In this document: positions 11,259 through 22,954 of the stretch, piece after piece
How the letters are laid out: each line of letters begins with the position of its first letter
Position numbering within the stretch: position 1 is the stretch's first letter
Assembly (NCBI GenBank): GCA_003313425.1
Contig: NHZP01000017.1
Span: forward strand, 496,001-560,000
Length of the DNA stretch: 64,000 nt
Origin: Pseudopyrenochaeta lycopersici
Taxonomy: Eukaryota; Ascomycota; Dothideomycetes; Pleosporales; Pseudopyrenochaetaceae
Direction of reading: 5' to 3'
The notes under the pieces: model-generated
What the model was told of the DNA's origin: nothing
The model's input: the letters and a program-made list of their open reading frames with translations, nothing else
Database searches by the model: none
Position numbers and translations under genes: made by a program

Positions 11259-12455
11259 ATGGCTGATACCGTACGTCATTCGAGCCCCACGTTCGCCGAA
11301 GAAATACAGTGTCACCACAGAGAGGGACTTTTGTGCCCTCAGCACCCGCAGCCTACCTTTCAATACTGTGAGATAATTTTGGATACTAATACAATTACTA
11401 TGCAGGCCGATCTCCCTGAGCGCAAGCCCCGCAAGTCAGTCGCATTTTCCGAAGGCGCCACAATTGTTGACAGCAATGGCGATGTCACCGAGTCGATCGA
11501 GGTGAACGGCGGTAAGTCGTCTGCTGAGAGCCACTCGGCTGGCCCACCCACTCCGCCGAGTGAGGTTGCCCAAATACATGGTATAAAGCATGAGCTGACG
11601 AGTGGGGACACAGCCGAAGACAAGGAAGTCGAAGAGGTCACTGATATGTTCGCTGACCTCGCAAAGAAGGTACGACCACCGATACTAGGAAGGCACGAGT
11701 GGGAAACATGGCTGACAGACACACAGAAGAAGAAGAAGTCGTCCAAGAAGAAGGAGGGCGAGGACGACGACGCAGCCGAAGGCGACTTTGCCGCGCTGAA
11801 GAAAAAGAAGAAGTCCAGCAAAAAGAAGGTCGAGGATGACTTTGAGGCCAAGCTCGCTGCTGCCGACGGTGCAGACAAGGCCGAGGGCGAAGACGAGGCT
11901 GCCGCTGCCGAGCCCGAAATACAAGAGGGCGATATGATGAAGGGCACTGGCATTTGGCAACACGACGCGACAACCCCGATCACGTACAACCTATTGCTGA
12001 ACCGCTTCTTCACGCTTCTCCACTCGCAACATCCCGATCTCGCTAGCTCGGGCACAAAGAGCTACAAGATCCCACCGCCACAGTGTCTCCGTGAAGGCAA
12101 TAAGAAGACCATCTTCGCCAACATTGCCGAGATCTGCAAGCGGATGAAGCGTACCGACGAACACGTTACGCAATTCTTGTTCGCTGAATTGGGTACCAGC
12201 GGCTCCGTCGACGGTTCAAGACGTTTGGTCATCAAGGGTCGTTTCCAGCAGAAGCAGATTGAGAACGTTCTGAGGCGGTACATTGTTGAATACGTCACTT
12301 GCAAGACATGTCGATCCCCAGATACCGACCTCTCCAAGGGTGAGAACCGTCTCAACTTCGTTACATGCAACAGCTGCGGATCTAGGCGATCGGTCCAAGC
12401 TATCAAGACTGGTTTCTCTGCACAGATCGGAAAGAGAAGGAGAATGGTTGGTTAG
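11259..12455 (+). CDS. SUI3: Translation initiation factor eIF2 subunit beta
   Basis: eIF2-beta is part of the GTPase that delivers initiator tRNA to the 40S ribosome; it binds eIF5 and eIF2B through lysine blocks. Four exons are inferred: 11259-11270, 11406-11511, 11614-11669 and 11727-12455, giving 300 residues, the normal fungal length. Intron 1 carries a TACTAAT branch site. Two lysine-rich blocks (KKKKSSKKK and a second [10 protein letters not shown]) lie near residues 57-90. The eIF2B/eIF5-like domain follows, with [18 protein letters not shown] and [13 protein letters not shown], and then the C-terminal zinc finger (CKTC, about 18 residues, CNSC). All three introns are multiples of three and have no stop, so the unspliced frame is open for 398 codons. 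I chose the spliced form because intron removal restores the known KPRKSVAF and KKKKSSKKK contexts. Confidence 0.95.
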   Translation: MADTVRHSSPTFAEEIQCHHREGLLCPQHPQPTFQYCEIILDTNTITMQADLPERKPRKSVAFSEGATIVDSNGDVTESIEVNGGKSSAESHSAGPPTPPSEVAQIHGIKHELTSGDTAEDKEVEEVTDMFADLAKKVRPPILGRHEWETWLTDTQKKKKSSKKKEGEDDDAAEGDFAALKKKKKSSKKKVEDDFEAKLAAADGADKAEGEDEAAAAEPEIQEGDMMKGTGIWQHDATTPITYNLLLNRFFTLLHSQHPDLASSGTKSYKIPPPQCLREGNKKTIFANIAEICKRMKRTDEHVTQFLFAELGTSGSVDGSRRLVIKGRFQQKQIENVLRRYIVEYVTCKTCRSPDTDLSKGENRLNFVTCNSCGSRRSVQAIKTGFSAQIGKRRRMVG

Positions 12456-13250
12456 AAAACTTGGTCTTACGCGCTTCACGATGTTCATGGCGGATATGGC
12501 ATGCATTGCTCGGGCTGGGTTTCTTGGTGGGCGCTACTGATATCATGACGGCCAAGGCATTCGAACGACGACGGGTATGTCAGGATGAGCGTGGTTAATG
12601 ATGGATTTCATGGGACTACATAGGGTTCGATGCTTGTACATTCAAGACCAGTCAAGGAAAAACGATTGTTCGAGTAGTTCACTCGCTGTGCGATGTGCGA
12701 CCAAGACCAACGCAGTGCTCATTTGCAGGCGCCGGCAAATCAAATCTCCTGCTGGGCTTGGGATGACATTACCTGGGCGCTTGCATTTTGCCTAGTTCCC
12801 TAAGGCCTTTCAATATTCATAAGCTCCCGAGCCCATGTTTGTATTTTCTTTTTTTACAAAGGTGCACGAGCAAAGAATAGCTCTCGGTGCATCAAGTCTA
12901 CTTAGTCAAATTGAGCTTACCTGTCGTGCCTCGTTGGCGCGTCCTCCCTTGCGGCCGGGAGGTGATGAGTGCGGGGCGCTGATTCGGCGGCTCCAGGTAC
13001 CCCGCTAGCCAACAGCTCTATCCCGTCGAGGCTGAGCAGCTGTCACGAACGGACAGGTAGCGAGGGGGCGCGCGGTTAAACCAGAAATGTGCTGATGCCT
13101 TTGACTTCTTCCGTAGAGCAATTCCAACCTTGTCTCCTTCTCTCTGTCGCTCTTCTATTGCGTGTTGTGGTTCGCTGAAGCCGTGAATACTCGATTCCGA
13201 ACCAGCCCCTTGTGCTTGACATTTGGAAACGACTTGACTTGGACGCAGAA
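12456..13250. other. Gap between SUI3 and the AIM24-family gene
   Basis: About 800 bases with short open frames only. The first part should be the SUI3 3' untranslated region and the last part the leader of the next gene. No repeat, RNA or conserved protein is recognised. Confidence 0.5.
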
Positions 13251-14670
13251 ATGTCGGGATTCCAAGGAAGCCCGCCGCCAGGTGGAAACTACTACCCCCG
13301 TGAGTCGCGTGAGCTTGTAGGCTATCATCTTTCGCTGACAGGCAGCAGCGCCGCCTGAGAAGGGAGGATATGGTATGCCGACTGTAACAACGCACCACAA
13401 CAAACATGACAGCTAACACGGAGCAGACCAAGTAGGCCAACAGCCACAACAAGGCCAACAGCAGTACTACGCGCCTCCGCCGGGTGGCCAGTCCTACCCT
13501 CCACCACCCTCTTCGCCTCCTGCGCACCAGCAACAGCATTACCCTCCTCCACCAGGCGCTGGACAGCCAGCGCCCCAGTACGCACCGCCTGCTGAACATG
13601 CACAACAGCACTTCCCGCCTCCCGGAAGTGTCCAGCCACAACACCAGCAGCAGCAATCAGGCTATCCACCAGAAAAGGGTCCACTGAGCCCATACGGTGC
13701 GCCGAGCGCAAGTCCACACCAAGATCCTCGCGCTGTGCAGCAGCACCCGGGTTTGGCTCAGCAACACCAGCTCAGCCAGCAGCAGATACCACAGCAGCCA
13801 CAATTTGCTGGCGCGGGCGCAAATGCGGGTACTACTCTGAACACCACGACGGCGGATGATGTCGGCACGTTCAATGGAGGGAGTTATCGCGTGAGCCACC
13901 GGGATACGAATACCATCTTGACCGTGCAGTTGGCGATTGGATGTCCTTTTACTGCGAAACCTGGTAAGTAACCGATTCATTCTCGAAGAGCATTTCGAAT
14001 GAATCGACGAGTTCAAGATGCGAATATAGGACTAATCTATGAATAGGCTCCATGATTGCAATGTCCCCTAGCGTCATGCTCAAAGGCTCCATGAAATTCT
14101 CCCTCAAAAAGGCCTTGATCGGTGGTGACATGTCCAAATCCACCTACACCGGTCCCGGCGAACTGCTTCTCGCTCCTGCCTCTATTGGTGATATCACCAT
14201 CATCAAGCTCGGCGGTCACGAGCAGTGGAGCGTCGGCAAGGATGCGTTTTTGGCATGTACGCAGGGCATTGTGACAGAGTACAAGAGCCAGGGAATCGGC
14301 AAAGCCATGTTTTCAGGCGAGGGTTTATTCGTGTATAAGATCTCTGGTCAGGGAATCCTGTGGTGTACCAGTTTCGGCGCGATTATTAGGAAAGACGTAA
14401 GTGCTAGCGTGGCGGGAGAACAATGCACGATTGCTAATGGTTAAACAGCTACAAAAAGATGAAAAATACATCATCGATAACGGTCACCTGGTCGCCTGGA
14501 ACTGCAAATACGTCCTCGAGCGTGTGGCTTCTGGCGGCATCGTATCCAACATGATGGCCGGCGAAGGCCTGGTGTGCAAGTTCACAGGGCCAGGCACCGT
14601 GTTCATGCAGACCAGGAATGCTCAAGCGTTTTCTGCATGGCTGGCGGCGAATGCTGCGACTGCGGTGTAA
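13251..14670 (+). CDS. AIM24-family (DUF124) protein with Pro/Gln-rich N-terminus
   Basis: Five exons are inferred: 13251-13299, 13349-13372, 13427-13963, 14047-14396 and 14449-14670, giving 393 residues. Exon 2 is only 24 nt. Residues 1 to about 165 are Pro/Gln/Tyr-rich, low complexity ([12 protein letters not shown], then repeated QQ and PPP). The rest is an AIM24/TRAP-like beta-sandwich domain, with Gly-rich strands such as [39 protein letters not shown] and [24 protein letters not shown], ending [12 protein letters not shown]. Yeast Aim24 is mitochondrial, but this N-terminus is not a clear presequence, so it is more likely the cytosolic branch of the family. The biochemical role is unknown. 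Frame continuity across all four introns was checked. Confidence 0.88.
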
Positions 14671-16060
14671 ATTCCACACTGTGGGATTGGAAGGAGGGTT
14701 CAAGGGGGTGGAAAAGAGGGACCGGGTCATGAGATCGTGGCGATGTGGTAGGGATAGTGCAAGATACCGTTTCTTCCATTCTCTTTGATACGAGCGCGGA
14801 GTTCTTATGTGGTATGATGCAAATCTCAAATCTATTCATACATTGTCTTCTTCAAACTCTGCGAATCTCTACATTCTCGTTCCCTACCTTTCGCCAACTC
14901 ACTCTGCACCGTGCTTGTCGGACTGCCCTTTGTCCCCTCGCTCCCTGTACTCTTCTTCTCATCTTTTATGATATCGTGGACAACCTGACAGGTGATCATC
15001 CCATTGGCGTGTCACTGCGCTCGTACCGCAGGACTCCCCCAGGTGGCCCTTCCTAGTCCGTAAGCTCCTTTCTGCCTTATTGATCTTCGATTAGGTGTCC
15101 GAGTTTAGGCCGCCAGAGTGTTGGTCGTCCTGGGAGTGCGATTTTTAGGATGTCAATAGCATGGCGGTTGAGGTGTTCACTTCTTCTGTGACAAGAAATG
15201 ACGGCTTTAGCAATGAATGTGCAACATTTGTTGGCTCCTCTTTGAAAGGGTTCGCACTTCCCGTAATGGTCTTTCTGTCATTCGTGCCTATCACAGCTCA
15301 CTTAGACACTGACTTCATTTTCGATATACCGTAATGCGAAATTAATTGCAAAGATAGCTATTCGTATTTTCCAAGCTGGAAGATCTTAAAAGGTTGAGAA
15401 TATGAGGATAGCGAAGGTTGCCCTAAACAGGTCTTATAGAATATACGCCAGACGAGTGATGATTCTGACATCATTTAAATGGTTGAGAAACCAAAAATTT
15501 AAGGAGCGTCATCGACAATTTCGTCTGTTCTACGAGGGCGACTCTCCATGCCAAAGATTTGGGAGTTCGTTATTCGTGGCAGGTCTTAGGCTAAATCCTT
15601 TCAACGTCGACCACTACACAGCACTTCGGGAATCTGAATCTGACGGTTCAACATCAATGGTTCTGTATCGAAGATAGATCATTGGTCTCTGGTTGGCCAG
15701 TAGGGATTTTCCTGTCGTACACATCGGGGATTGCGGAGTTAAGAGATGAGCTAAAGCCATGTACTCTCGTTTACTCGATGCATCTCGCACATCTTAGCCC
15801 AAATGCATATGCAAGGCTACTCAGCTGCTGGGAGAATAGGCTGCATATCAGCTAGCCCCGCATCCTTTGGCGGCGTTACAACAAGTGGTTGAGGCCAGTC
15901 TACACCGCTGATGTGAGCAAGACGGAACTGGCATATAAAAGGAATGTTAAGCTTAGTACAATAGAATCCTTAGACCACGTTGTACCTCTCATTTTAAACA
16001 ATAAACTACCCTCCCAGACTTTACTCAATCTTTGTTCTGCTACTATACATATTTCTCAAG
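14671..16060. other. 1.4-kb gap before the aldo-keto reductase
   Basis: No conserved coding region is recognised. The longest frame (15402-15677, 91 codons) has no family resemblance. Apart from the TATA element listed separately I see nothing specific. Confidence 0.5.
15934..15940 (+). promoter_or_regulatory. TATA box (TATAAAA) of the aldo-keto reductase gene
   Basis: A consensus TATAAAA lies about 120 bases before the start codon at 16061, with an A/T-rich leader between. The spacing suits a fungal core promoter. Strong TATA boxes often mark inducible genes, which would fit an oxidoreductase of this type. Confidence 0.55.
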
Positions 16061-17340
16061 ATGTCTTTCATAACCCCCACGCTACCCGTCTCCTTACTTG
16101 GCAGACATCGCATTTTAAGTCCCACAGCCGGCGTTCGCGTCTCGCCCCTCTGTCTTGGAGCTATGAACTTTGGCACTGCTTGGAATGCATCGCTTGGAGA
16201 ATGTAGCAAGGAAACTGCGTTCGAAATCCTGGACTATTTCTACGAACAGGGGGGCAATTTCATCGACACTGCAGTCAATTACCAGTTTGGCGAGAGCGAG
16301 CAGTGGCTTGGTGAGTGGATGGAAAAGAGAGGTAGGAGAGAAGAAATGGTCCTTGCGACGAAGTTTACCGGTATGCAGATTACGGAGACAGAGAAGGAGG
16401 GAGGTAAGGTGATAAGGAGTAATTTTGGGGGAAACAATGCGAAGAATATTCGTTCGAGTATCGATCGCTCTCTCAAAACCCTGAAGACGAGCTATGTTGA
16501 CATTGTGAGTTTTCCTCATCCCTAACTGACCTTTAATCGGGAGCGTAGTAAGTTAACGCTTTTTGCCAGTACTATGTTCACCTCTGGGACTCGACGACCT
16601 CAATCCCCGAACTAATGCACGCTCTCAATGACCTCGTCACCTCTCGCAAAGTGCTCTATCTCGGTATCAGTGACACACCCGCCTGGACCGTCGTCAAAGC
16701 CAACTGCTACGCGCGTCAACATGGCCTGCGTCAATTCTCTATCTATCAAGGCCGCTGGAGTGCTGCTGATCGCTCTTTCGAGCGCGAGATTATTCCCATG
16801 TGCTTAGATGAGGGCCTAGCGTTGGCACCTTGGGGTGCACTGGGAGGCGGCGGGTTCAAAACGAAAGCACAGAGAGAGGCGGGACAGGAAGGTGGACGAA
16901 ATATGAAGGTCACCGTTTTGGGGAACGAGGAGAAGGTCTCGGATGTTCTTGAGAAAATATCCCTTTCTAATCCCTCATCTCCGCCTATCACCTCTATCGC
17001 CCTCGCCTACCTAATGCACAAATCCCCGTACGTGTATCCAATCGTTGGCGGCCGTAAGGTCTCGCATCTCGAGGGCAACATCGCTGCACTTGGCCTCCGT
17101 TTAACACCAGAGGAGATCAGAGAGATTGATAACGCGTATGGTTTCGACATGGGATTCCCACACTCCTTCCTCAATCCAGCCAACACTGCGGTACTAGGAC
17201 CTGAGGACAACAGGTTTGCGAACAATATGGGCTTCTTCGATCATGTGGAAGCGCCGAAGCCGATTCCGCCGCATGAGGGGCCCTTGGATAGGAAGTTTAA
17301 GGACCTCTGGGCATTGAAGCCTGCGAATACGAAAAACTAA
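16061..17340 (+). CDS. Aldo-keto reductase (aryl-alcohol dehydrogenase / NorB-like)
   Basis: This is an NAD(P)H-dependent aldo-keto reductase of the fungal aryl-alcohol dehydrogenase / norsolorinic-acid-reductase-like group. Two exons are inferred, 16061-16504 and 16570-17340, giving 404 residues; splicing joins SYVDI directly to YYVHLWD, which is the expected barrel segment. The catalytic tetrad is visible: Asp69 and Tyr74 (NFIDTAVNY), Lys101 (LATKF) and His152 (VHLWD). GAMNFG near residue 35 and the C-terminal IVGGRKVSHLEGNIAALGL cofactor segment are also present. Such enzymes reduce aromatic aldehydes and occur both alone and in secondary-metabolite clusters; no polyketide synthase or other biosynthetic gene is nearby, so a stand-alone detoxification role is more likely. 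The substrate cannot be told from sequence. Confidence 0.92.
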
Positions 17341-17950
17341 AAGGCTTCGAAGTGTCGAAAAGGGGACTAGGACTGGGAACTGTATTTGTTCGGTAAGAAA
17401 TGGCGACTTATTGCCGCTGTGGAAGTCCTTGGGTCCGACATCTTACCATCAATCTATCCATACATAACGAGAAATTACTTAAACATCAATATATGGCATT
17501 CAGAGCGTGGTGTATGCCGTGAAGTTCGTTTAGAAAAGACGATATCGGTACAAGGAGCCACAACAAGCCTAACCCGGCGCGGTGGTTTGTTGAGATGTTC
17601 GCCAACCCTTACTTCTCATATAGTTCCAGCCGTTTGTTCAATCACGTACCTACATCAAGACTATACCATTTCATAGCGCATATATGGAGGCGGCGAATGC
17701 AAGACAGAAATGTGAGCCGCAAATCGCGTTCCTTGGCAGACGACGATGCCGCTCAGCCGCACGACTTGCACCACTCCATTTTCTAGATAACGCATCTAGC
17801 TGATGCCACCCTTAAATGATAAATATCACCTGAGAGATTTATTTTCACGTTGGAACAAACTCATGATACTACGTTTTTACGCCATCTGTCATACTCGGCC
17901 TTAGGTTAGGTACTGGCCTAATACCTGTTGTTCAGACCGTAGGATCGATA
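17341..17950. other. Gap between the aldo-keto reductase and the HET gene
   Basis: About 610 bases without a recognisable gene. It marks the change from conserved genes to the accessory stretch. Confidence 0.5.
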
Positions 17951-20140
17951 ATGGAGCCTCTACCGCGCAAGCATCTACAGGAAACTAGTCGCGGACAAGA
18001 AGAGATTAGAAAGTCACAAATCCAAGCATGTTTCTGCTGCGGGCTACCAAGAGTGAGCACTAGCTGGGACTCTCGACTGGGCAATGAGTCGTGGACCACG
18101 GACCTAGATAAGCTGAAAGCCGCGGCAAATGAAAGGTGTCAGGACTGCGAACTGATCCTTGATGCGATCTTAACTCACATCAGCCCCAAAGTATATTTGG
18201 AATCGACACAAGTTCGTATCAGGCCATTTCCACATCACGGATTGTTAGGCATTGACCTTACACCTCGGTCCTGGTCTTCGGAGCCTCCTGCTGAACTAGA
18301 AGTCTTGAGACTTGCAGGTTCGTTCATATCTTTAATACTCTGACCATGCTGTAACTTGTTCCTGTTATCCAAATGGGATCCATTTACCGCTGGATAAACC
18401 CTTATACCGCAAACTGCTTCAGACTGACATTGCTTGAAGACAAACATCCACTCCATCCGGAGCGTACAGCTCATCGAAATCAATACCCCGATGTATGGGA
18501 TATCAGGTCGCAGTGCCCTCCACCTGGGGATACATCATCTGTGGCCACCCTTTGTCTTGTAAAGAGCTGGATCGATGACTGCATTGAGTCCCATGAATGT
18601 TGTCGGAAGACTTTACCCCATCTACTGCCTAAACGAATAATTGAGTTGAAAGAAAACCGCCTTCATGTTCGAGAGCTTTCCAATACTCGCGCTGTTTATG
18701 CATGTCTCAGTCATTGTTGGGGTCCACAGGGTCCGACAATTAAGTTAACACGCGCTTCCGCTGATCAACTCAACAGAGGTATTCTGATATCTGCTTTGCC
18801 AAAGACTTTTCGAGACGCAATACAAGTGTGCCAGAGATTGGGAATATCTTACATTTGGATCGATGCTTTGTGTAAGTACAAGATCAGGTCGAGTTTGAAT
18901 CTGGCAGGTCATTGATTTCTTATCTTCAGGCATCCTCCAAGACGACATGAATGACTGGAAGGAAGCTGCCGCAACCGTGGCCGGAATTTACGAAAACTCA
19001 TACATCACAATCGCAGCTACGCACTCGCAAAATAGTGATCAGGGGATGTTTTCCATTGAAAAGCCCAAGCACCTTGTCAAACATCCACAAATCTACGTCC
19101 GAGAAATCCTGCCACAATTTCCACAAATCTACGCAGAAATGCAGACTCCATATGGGCTGGACGCGATTGAGACTGAGGAATGGCCATTGCTCTCTCGAGC
19201 GTGGGTATACCAAGAGCGCAGGCTCTCTCCACGAATCGTGCATTTCGCTAGATGTCAGGTCTACTGGGAGTGCAAGTCTTGTTTCATGTCAGAGGATGGG
19301 AGCCAGAACACGAGATGGACAATGGATGGGCGTAATCCCAATAATCCCCATGCTCAGCTATCTGGTTACTAGAGCGGCGACCCGGTTACCGACTGGCAAA
19401 AGACTGTAGCTGAATTCTCTGGCTTGCGTCTGACGTATGAAAGCGACCGATTGCCGGCTATCGCTGCTTTGGCAGAAAGGATGATAAACATTCGGGGTGA
19501 TGGCGATGGATACATTGCTGGCATGTGGAAAAATAGCGTTCTTGCCGATCTCACTTGGTATCGCCCTGGTATCGTCCACAAACGACCCGCACGAGCAGCA
19601 CCTTCCTGGTCCTGGGCATCAGTTGGAGGTGCAGTGGTGTGGTATACCGTCGAACCACTCCATATGATTGAAGTTGTTGATGTAGATTTCACCACCACGG
19701 GGCCAAACAATATGGGTGCCGTTCTCAATGCAAGCATCACCATCAACGCTCCTGTCATTTTCGCCATAACCAAAACAAAGCCTAGTCCTTTTGACACAGC
19801 CTACGGAAGGTCTCTACCCGTTTTGCAAGCTTTCCGGGACTCTCTTTCAGAGAGTGATTGTATGAGAATCGCAAACTCATACGCTGATTTCGACTATGGG
19901 AGTGCCCAACCACCCTTAGAAAGCGGGACTACACTCGCAGCTATGTTTCTTTATAAAGGGCTTCATGTATGGCATGGGATAATGTTACGGCGAGCCTGTG
20001 ACTCGGAAGATGTCTACCAAAGAATCGGTATGATTATCTTCCATCACAAGGATAATGACATGAAAAATATGGCAAGGGAAAGTGAAGAAGTGGAAGAATA
20101 TATTGCTTCACTGCCTTTGGAGAAATTAAAGATTATCTAA
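17951..20140 (+). pseudogene. HET-domain gene with an in-frame TAG
   Basis: HET-domain proteins take part in heterokaryon incompatibility and cell-death signalling in filamentous ascomycetes. Inferred exons are 17951-18317, 18440-18871 and 18930-20140. The second intron (58 nt) is clear, because splicing restores WIDALC-ILQDD; the first boundary is less certain. A Cys-rich N-terminal part (CFCCGLP, CQDCELI) precedes the HET domain, which has YACLSHCWG, LPKTFRDAI, YIWIDALC and AGIYENSYITIAAT. A TAG at 19370-19372 (codon 414) interrupts the frame, yet the same frame stays open for 255 more codons and still looks conserved (DWQKTVAEFSGLRLTYESD, PSWSWASVGG). A 78-nt intron 19332-19409 could remove the stop but would also delete the WQKTVAE block. 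I therefore favour a nonsense mutation. A truncated but working protein with the whole HET domain remains possible. Confidence 0.65.
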
Positions 20141-21238
20141 GTTACCACTTCATCTACTATCTCTAAGAGCATTGACATTGCATTTTGTTATAAATAGTTT
20201 TCACGAGATGAGCTTGGCCTCCCATCTGCCACGTTTAGAGGACTGAGCTGCGTCGCGGCTTTATGCATATTTCTTTGAAGATACGACTGGGTCCGGTTAC
20301 TCTAGACTGCAACCATTACGCCATAATCACACTCCATACAGACAGCTACGTCGCCTTTCTCCTCCTCTCCAGCTCTACCAGTTTTACCTGTACTCAAGCG
20401 GCGACATCTGCTCCCTTCTCAGTAGCATTCCATCTCATGAACTAGTTAGAAATACAATCTCCTCATCTGAGTCTTTCTGAAGTTTCACCGTGTCCGACGT
20501 CGCGCCTTGCACTCTAGGCAGTCTAGGTGAAGCCATGGGTTGTCAATAGTTGGAAAACCCCCGATTCCCCACATTTCACTTTTCGGCAGGCTATTACGCA
20601 TGAGAGACATCAAATGGCTGTAATCTATCTCATAGTTCTGCTCGTTGAGCGGAATATCCTGCATAAATTCTCTAGCATGACACGTGGTTCTGCATCGTCT
20701 GTAGTCATCTATCTCAATTCATCGGATGGACTGGCTCTGCTGGGAGAACACATGACAGGAAGCGACGAAGAGCTATCATTCTCAGCTCATGATTGACCCT
20801 TCGACTGAGTTCCAACGATGACGTAAAGCTCTTCACCGTCGTAAGGTGCAGAAATTGCGCCTCGAAGACACTGGTTTGCGCGGAAAGCCTTGAACGATAT
20901 CATCAGCATCATAACACTTCGATAATTTCTCGCAAAATCCAATGATGAACGACTGCGGACGCAAGGACGGCTCAGAGTCGTGCCATCCCGCGTCAATTGC
21001 GCCTTCCCATCCTGAATCAGTGTTGCCCGAGAGACGTAGCTGTAAACGGTTGCCCATCGTTTGCATTTGGCCTCGATTTGCGGCTCGCTCCTCACTCACC
21101 GTTGTTGTTATTGGCCACCCAGAACCCATACACCATCCGCATCTTCATCCTTTTCATCACCGCTATACAATTACCGCTTTCTTGGACTCGACCGACAACA
21201 ACGAACAAAGGTCTACCCCAATACCGCCAGGAATAACA
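20141..21238. other. 1.1-kb gap, no gene recognised
   Basis: Short open frames only. The reading frame of the next gene extends upstream to 20942 without a stop, but that part has no family resemblance, and a well-placed ATG follows at 21239. Confidence 0.45.
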
Positions 21239-22603
21239 ATGACAAGCCTCTTATATCTTCCACCAGAGCTTTTTCAGCAAATTATTCACGAGTTGATCAC
21301 CACTGGCGACCTCTGCACCCGCGGTACCGTTGAACGCGACTGGTCTCTACGTAGTGTTTGCCGCACATTCGCTGTGGCTATTGAAAATGATATTCTAAAT
21401 AAACAGCCAAAGAGTTTCCTTGCTCGTGGCTGTATTTCTGGTATCATGAAGGCCTGTCTACGTCGTTATATAGTAAATCGACTCAAGTCACCGCGCGATA
21501 TCAACCAACGCTTTCTCGGAAGGCTGAAGAGCATGATCGATTATGTCAACAAAGAGCTCAATGTCGGGGTACAAGAACAGAACGAGCGCGCCGAGAAGCT
21601 CTGTCATGGTCTGACCAAGATTGTTGGTTTTGATCACATATCACATGGGCTTTGGTGTGATCATCCAGATGACTGTTGGCTCTATTGCGCAGCTTGGAAT
21701 AACGATAGCCTCCCTGTCCAGGATCAGTTATGTGCTGCGCTTGCCATTGGTGCCAACGAACTAATTTCTAAGTTGCTTCCTCAATTTGATGGGTCTCAAA
21801 TCGACACTCTATATAAGCTCAATCCCATCCGTATGGCGCTGATGACAGGTGACAAAGCCTCACTCCATACAATTTTTCGATTTCTGGATACATTACAAAT
21901 GAACAATCCCCAACTTTTTCGGAGCTACATCAAAGGGCAAGAGTCGATCTACTCAATCTCTCATTCGATTACCACAGTGATCTGTGAGAACAATGTTGAT
22001 GCCACTCAAGACCTGCTCGACTTCCATGACAAGCATCTCGGCCCGCCGTCTAAGTCAGTGTACAACGAGTGGATCAAAAACGCTCTTACTGATGTCTATA
22101 TGAAAAGAGACACTCTTAACATTATCCTCGGGTTCAAGCCAGGTGGAAAGTCGATGTTTAATTGCCAAAATATCATTTCAGCATGTAAAAAGGGTTGGTA
22201 TGACGATATCGGGGAGATATTGGGTCACGTTCACGATATAGACCAAGGAACTATCCTCACTCTGCCTATCTTCATTGCTGTTCGATGCAATCGTACGGTT
22301 GCCGTGCGAGCGGTTCTTAATGCTGGCGCTAATGTCAATATTACAGCCTCATCCAACATCCCATCGATCTACAAAACCGATATCACACCCCTTGACGTCG
22401 CTATTCATAGGCGCTCAGTCTATGTTGCTAACACGCTCATCAAAGGGGGTGCGATTTTGCCTCATATATCACAGTGGCCCACCCACAAGCATATGTACAA
22501 CTTGCTGCACTACCATGCTTCCAAACGCACCGCTGCTCACTTACCAACCCTCGGCCTATTTAAAGTCATGAGCCCGGCTGATCGCAGCGCGTTGTTATAC
22601 TAG
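21239..22603 (+). CDS. F-box-like protein with ankyrin repeats
   Basis: The single-exon protein has 454 residues from the ATG at 21239 (context ACAATGAC); the frame is open further upstream, but without similarity. The N-terminus (LLYLPPELFQQIIHELI, then WSLRSVCRTFA) has the spacing of an F-box, the module that links substrates to SCF ubiquitin ligases. The middle is unassigned. The C-terminus has two or more degenerate ankyrin units (PIFIAVRCNRTVAVRAVLNAG, then TPLDVAIHRRSVYVANTLIKGG). Many fungal accessory genomes carry large families of this design with no known substrate. It sits between the broken HET gene and the NLR. An ankyrin-only protein with a chance F-box-like start is the alternative. 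Confidence 0.65.
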   Translation: MTSLLYLPPELFQQIIHELITTGDLCTRGTVERDWSLRSVCRTFAVAIENDILNKQPKSFLARGCISGIMKACLRRYIVNRLKSPRDINQRFLGRLKSMIDYVNKELNVGVQEQNERAEKLCHGLTKIVGFDHISHGLWCDHPDDCWLYCAAWNNDSLPVQDQLCAALAIGANELISKLLPQFDGSQIDTLYKLNPIRMALMTGDKASLHTIFRFLDTLQMNNPQLFRSYIKGQESIYSISHSITTVICENNVDATQDLLDFHDKHLGPPSKSVYNEWIKNALTDVYMKRDTLNIILGFKPGGKSMFNCQNIISACKKGWYDDIGEILGHVHDIDQGTILTLPIFIAVRCNRTVAVRAVLNAGANVNITASSNIPSIYKTDITPLDVAIHRRSVYVANTLIKGGAILPHISQWPTHKHMYNLLHYHASKRTAAHLPTLGLFKVMSPADRSALLY

Positions 22604-22954
22604 CTCAGCATAACTTTCTCTGGAAGAACAACACTCCTCCAACAGCTGGCAACCAAGATTTGCAGATATGTGGTCGTTTACACAGAGAGCAACTTTGCAT
22701 GCTCTAGTTCATATGGTATTGGGAGGGTTTACAATACAGACATTCCGATCTTAGTCTTCATGGCAATAATCGCCACTCTGGGCTTCGAATTGCGGAGTTG
22801 GGAAGCCGCACCTTTAGAGCGTGCATTACGCATGGTGTGCAGTCTCAAATGAATTGATTAGATTTCGAATCTACCGTATGATTGTTCAAGTCTCTCATGA
22901 ACGTGTACTTAGTCTAGTAGACTTATGAAGTGCTTTGCAGAATGTTCACTTTTT
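22604..22954. other. Gap between the F-box/ankyrin gene and the small pseudogene
   Basis: About 350 bases of 3' flank of two convergent genes. No feature is recognised. Confidence 0.45.

Noticed and set aside
11360..12055. 231-codon Ser/Phe-rich minus-strand frame opposite SUI3
   Set aside because: The Ser/Phe runs are the complement of the lysine blocks of eIF2-beta; not a real gene.
15402..15677. 91-codon frame before the aldo-keto reductase
   Set aside because: Basic, random-looking composition without a domain; no promoter or splice context.
19332..19372. 41-nt GT..TAG intron in the HET gene that would end exactly at the TAG
   Set aside because: Too short for a fungal intron and it shifts the frame into an early stop.
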